Below are positions 60,396-64,000 of a stretch of DNA of 64,000 nt, piece by piece. The notes under the pieces were generated by a model. The model saw only the letters and a list, made by a program, of their open reading frames with translations, made no database searches and was not told the DNA's origin. The translations under genes were made by a program, and so were the position numbers. Location: the NCBI GenBank assembly GCA_963513935.1, contig OY740768.1:20087177-20151176 (forward strand). Direction: 5' to 3'. Position 1 is the stretch's first letter; every line of letters begins with the position of its first letter. This DNA comes from Aphrophora alni. Its lineage: Eukaryota > Arthropoda > Insecta > Hemiptera > Aphrophoridae.

Positions 60396-62910
60396 TATAT
60401 AGTTTTATATAAATTGGTGTAAATGTTAAAAAAAATGTCTCTGTTAAAATTTGACCTTTAATAAATTTGTTTTTAAATAAATTATACTATCCATATTTTT
60501 TGTCTGTTGATAATTTGCTTTAATTGTAAATGTAGGAATTTCTTCGGATTTTCTTTTGTTTTTTGTTTATTAGAAAAACTTTTGAAAGCTTAACTACAAT
60601 ATTATATTTTCTAGTGAGAAGTCATTCCAGTTTGTGTCTTAGAGGAGGTTTTAAATTAAAAATTGTACAACGGTATTTAAAATCAGTGATGAATATATAA
60701 TACATTACTTTCTGGGAAATTACGTTCTAACGGCATATTTAAAAAGTCAATGTATTTGTATTTATTTCACTGTTAATTTTATCTTCTAGGTATTCATTTG
60801 TTGCCTGTCTTTTGTGTTAGTAAAATTAGTACCCTTCGAGTTAATACAATTTATAAAAAAAAATAAACTGTTATTTTATTTATGATAGTGCAACCTTTTA
60901 GAACATTATAGTAATGTCGTCGTTGAGAAAAGAAACGATTATTTGTTTCAAACAAACTTTGTTGGTCCTGTAAGAAAGACTCGTTGTTGAAAATTTGTTT
61001 TTGAAAATAATTATAAAATCTATCCAAAAGTTTAAAACCAATCTGTTATTTGATTTATTAGAAGAACTATAATGTTTAACTAGTTATGGAATTCAAAAAC
61101 GTTTGCTGTTTTAATTTTTGGAATGGAACATTACTAATGTTTAACTACTACAGTTGGGGCATGATTACGTTTTAATCAATAAGTATAAACTAGAGGATCA
61201 GCGCTGAGCTTGTGTGTTGCCGTAGTTAAGTTCAGTTGATTAGATTTCACAGGTCTACCTACTTAATTGTCATTAGTGGAGAAACATTTAATGCATTATA
61301 AATTGTATTTAACAATAATTCAACGGGTAAAACCTTGCTAACTCTTGGGAATATTGTTAAAATTATCGACTTAAAGTCAACATAAAATATTTGACAGAAT
61401 ATTGTTAATTTCCTTTATTTAAATGAACAACTTATCTATTTATGTTTGGACTATGAAACTATAGATCTTCTATAGGAAATTTGTTAAACTCTTTTTTTTT
61501 GAATACTTACATGTTTACAAATTATAATACAGTTATTACTTTATGCATTACACATGACAATGAATGCATTCCAAGTTACGAAATATACTAAGATATCTTG
61601 TCAAGTTTGTGTTTGTATAAAGTATAATTATATTTTACAACAATAATAAATAAATAATTGAAAATATGGCCGAAACATTCTACAACACGAGAAAAATATA
61701 TAAATAAGTAAAAATAAATGACGAATTTAAGCTGAACTATTTTTCCACCTGGAACATGAAAAAAATACAAAGAATCTCGTTTACATTCAATTTAAAAACT
61801 CTGCTAAAGAGCTCTGCAAGCATTGGTTGTTTAAGTAACTTGTAAATAATGTTGTACTGTGCGAGCTGGTTACAGAACACAGTAAAGACTATATTACCAA
61901 CAGGCCAATATGTCTACATACTCACAAAGATCCAAAATATTTCAGTAAAATATAACGACCATTAAACGTGTTAACTGTTCATTTTTAAAATTGCTAAAAA
62001 CTCATCACGCCTTGTATAGGTGTCGATAAATAATGTCTATGAGAAGCGTTGTTGCGTTTTGGATGTTGTGAGAAATTATCTTCTTTATGTGTTAATATTT
62101 ATCTCAGGAATAATTCTCATTTCTATGTAAAATTATAACACAATTATAACGTGTTATAGTAATTTTTGAATTATCAGCATTTTTATTTCCCTTATATATT
62201 ATCGATATAATTACGGAACGATTTAAATAATATGATTTTTAAATTTTGAAAAAGGTGTATGTATTGCCTAACAATATCAGCCTATTATAATTACATTAAC
62301 TTTTATATTTTAAACAAATCTACAAAATATACATTTTTATGTTGCCCTATTTTCAACATGATTATATTTCTAATGGAAGAAATATAAACACATTATTTTC
62401 TTAAAAAGAATAAATATAGACTCAAATTAACTCTACTCCTTTTTTGTTAGTTGTCAGTTTAATAAAGTTATACATTAGTTGATATATTAACCCTATAATA
62501 TTTATGTTGACATTTATAAATACTTAAAATAACTATATATTCACAAACATGTACATACAATTCTACATACTTACATAAACAGGCATTCTTTTATAAAATT
62601 AGATTAGTTATTGTATAGTTCTAATATCAAACTAAGTCAAAAGTTTTAACAATATGTACTAAATATATAGCAACAGTAAATCTAAAATCTAAAATAACAT
62701 TAATACATTAAAAAAAAAAAGTCTATTACAAATAACAAAAAACACATTTCTCATGCATAGAATAATTCTATAAGCATAAATGTAAAAAGTAGGGATGTTG
62801 TTATGTAGTTAGTAGGTTAAGATATCTATATTTGTTTCTTTGTTGCTTGAAGGCGAAAACCTTTCAGTCATCATAGCTTTATACAGAAAGTAAGAAAATA
62901 ACATAAAATA

Positions 62911-63075
62911 AAGATTCCAAGCACCCGAATACTCTAATAGCGACAGGTTCCTAAGAGAACAAGAGTTAATCAAGGATGATTACTACTTTTTTTAAGAAAG
63001 ATAAAAAAGAGGTATCTAAACCAAGAATAGATGAAGAAAGGTGTAAATCTATTTAGGGTCTCTTGAGAGTGTCAC
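62911..63075 (+). repeat. Dispersed repeat D copy
   Basis: AAGATTCCAAGCACCCGAAT, ACTCTAATAGCGACAGG, AGAACAAGAGTTAATCAAGG, GGTATCTAAACCAAGAATAG and ATGAAGAAAGGTG follow the D order. Confidence 0.7.
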
Positions 63076-63300
63076 GCTGATATTCACTATAACGCTCCTG
63101 AGGGATGTAAGATATCTGGAATAAGAAAGTGGATGGAGTGGAAACATCATAATACTGATGGCATAACTCTAAGATATTTACTGGTGTTATGAACCAATTC
63201 GTTGAGTTTACTTCACTGTAGGAAGTAGTTTAAATTTAAAAAAAAACATCGTGAACATCGAGGCGGTAAAAATAAAGAATTGAAAAAGAAGTCCTGAAAA

Positions 63301-63450
63301 GAGACCCCTAGCCTTTAATACTTTAATAGCGTCAGTGTCGAACAAGGGTTGATCTTGACGACTGGTAAGAAAGATGAAAGAGAGGGATCTAAGCCAAGAC
63401 TAGATGAAGAAAGGTGGAATCCAGCTATGGCCTCGGGTTTGCAATACGCT
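63301..63450 (+). repeat. Dispersed repeat D copy
   Basis: GAGACCCCTAGCCTTTAATA, AATAGCGTCAGTGTCGAAC, GGGATCTAAGCCAAGACTAG and ATGAAGAAAGGTGGAATCC; the best-preserved copy in the window. Confidence 0.75.
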
Positions 63451-63855
63451 CTACCCACCGTAAGTTTCTCCTTGAGGGGTATCCCGTTTGTAAATAAAAT
63501 TATATTTCAATCGTAATATATATTAGCTAATAGTTTAAAATTGATATATGTAGATAAATTGTAAATAACGTTATAAAGAAATTGAAAATTCTTTGTTATC
63601 AGGAATAAAATAGAATGGTAAATGGTAGTCCTACTTCCATAGATCCGAAAAACTATCTATGGTCTTTAAAAATGCAGGAAGTTATTTAATTATGAAGTTT
63701 ACCTTTAGAAATGTATTTTAATGGATCATAGCAACGATAAAACAGCTTTGCATATTTACAAAGATTAAAGTAGATTGTTTTTACCTTGTATACTTTCAAT
63801 GATTCTACAGATGTTTGAGTGGATACACTCAGGGGCTCACTATAATGAGTACCGG

Positions 63856-63975
63856 TATGACAATTTCGAAGGACACTAGCTGGATCTACATATTTCTTAT
63901 GTAGTATAGGATTAGATACCTTTCTTTCCTATCAGGTCTCTCTTGACTAACTTTTTGTCCATCCTAACGGTTTAC
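63856..63975 (-). repeat. Dispersed repeat D copy, inverted
   Basis: Reverse-complemented: AGTCAAGAGAGACCTGATAG, AAAGAAAGGTATCTAATCC, AAGAAATATGTAGATCCAGC. It faces the copy at 63301-63450. Confidence 0.65.
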
Positions 63976-64000
63976 GAACTTGTTACACTATTGAGTGAAA

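Larger units (their letters stand above)
55800..62900. other. Long AT-rich stretch without supported genes
   Basis: Low-complexity A/T-dominated DNA. The only compositional exception is 58375-58480, a GC-richer patch (CCGGGTCGGCTGATGGGGCC...) with no identifiable domain. Other items are the hairpin at 60026-60050, an (AT)n tract at 60364-60391 and a palindromic TATTAT-rich cluster at 54000-54055 just outside. Confidence 0.5.

Overview
The window looks like non-coding, repeat-dense nuclear DNA from an arthropod, most likely an insect. It is strongly AT-rich, no ORF exceeds about 120 codons, and I find no complete gene, no tRNA or rRNA and no bacterial-type operon. The recognisable protein remnants are all from transposable elements (TEs): a Jockey/I-type RNase H domain, an RTE-type C-terminus, a Penelope-like GIY-YIG domain and two DD34D mariner-type transposase pieces. 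Two TTAGG-like units at 55.8 kb fit an insect but prove nothing. I do not name a species.

Left part (1-17.3 kb). A 189-bp MITE (miniature inverted-repeat element) with a 9-bp target-site duplication (TSD) lies at 0.2 kb, and a decayed Jockey-like RNase H relic at 1.9-2.8 kb. The main structure is a large interrupted inverted repeat. Repeat B (about 4.1 kb, non-coding) runs forward at 2876-11556 and inverted at 13286-17305, around a 1.7-kb spacer. B copy 1 is swollen by two insertions: a probable solo LTR (5893-7458, TSD ATAT) and a 2998-bp Mutator-like terminal-inverted-repeat (TIR) element (7868-10865, 9-bp TSD). Both are proven by empty sites in the other B copies inside this same window.

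Middle (20.9-29.1 kb). Segment A (1.5 kb), then B copy 3, then A' form a direct duplication with a period of about 5.73 kb. A carries two short exon-like blocks with good splice sites that are preserved in A'. A' stops abruptly at a GC- and CpG-rich block of about 900 bp (28164-29065) with several CCAAT boxes.

Right part (29-64 kb). This is a graveyard of elements. It holds a TIR transposon with an acidic C-terminal relic (30178-30949), a Penelope-like relic (32.9-33.5 kb), a 10 x 34 bp minisatellite (34.1 kb) and a mariner transposase C-terminus (34.9 kb). Next come adjacent RTE and mariner relics separated by a (TA)n tract (39.1-40.1 kb), an 890-bp foldback element (41.3-42.2 kb) and a 1.5-kb, roughly 59-unit, 26-bp minisatellite with higher-order structure (47.2-48.7 kb). 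Diverged B fragments occur at 37.8 and 53.2 kb. A short dispersed family, called D here, recurs in seven places plus its copy in A'. From 55 kb onward the sequence is mostly featureless AT-rich DNA until three D copies near the right edge.

The most novel material is the undescribed B family with its giant palindrome and dated nested insertions, the Mutator-like element with TIR-bearing internal tandem repeats, and the duplicated exon-like blocks in A. No claim of host gene function is made.
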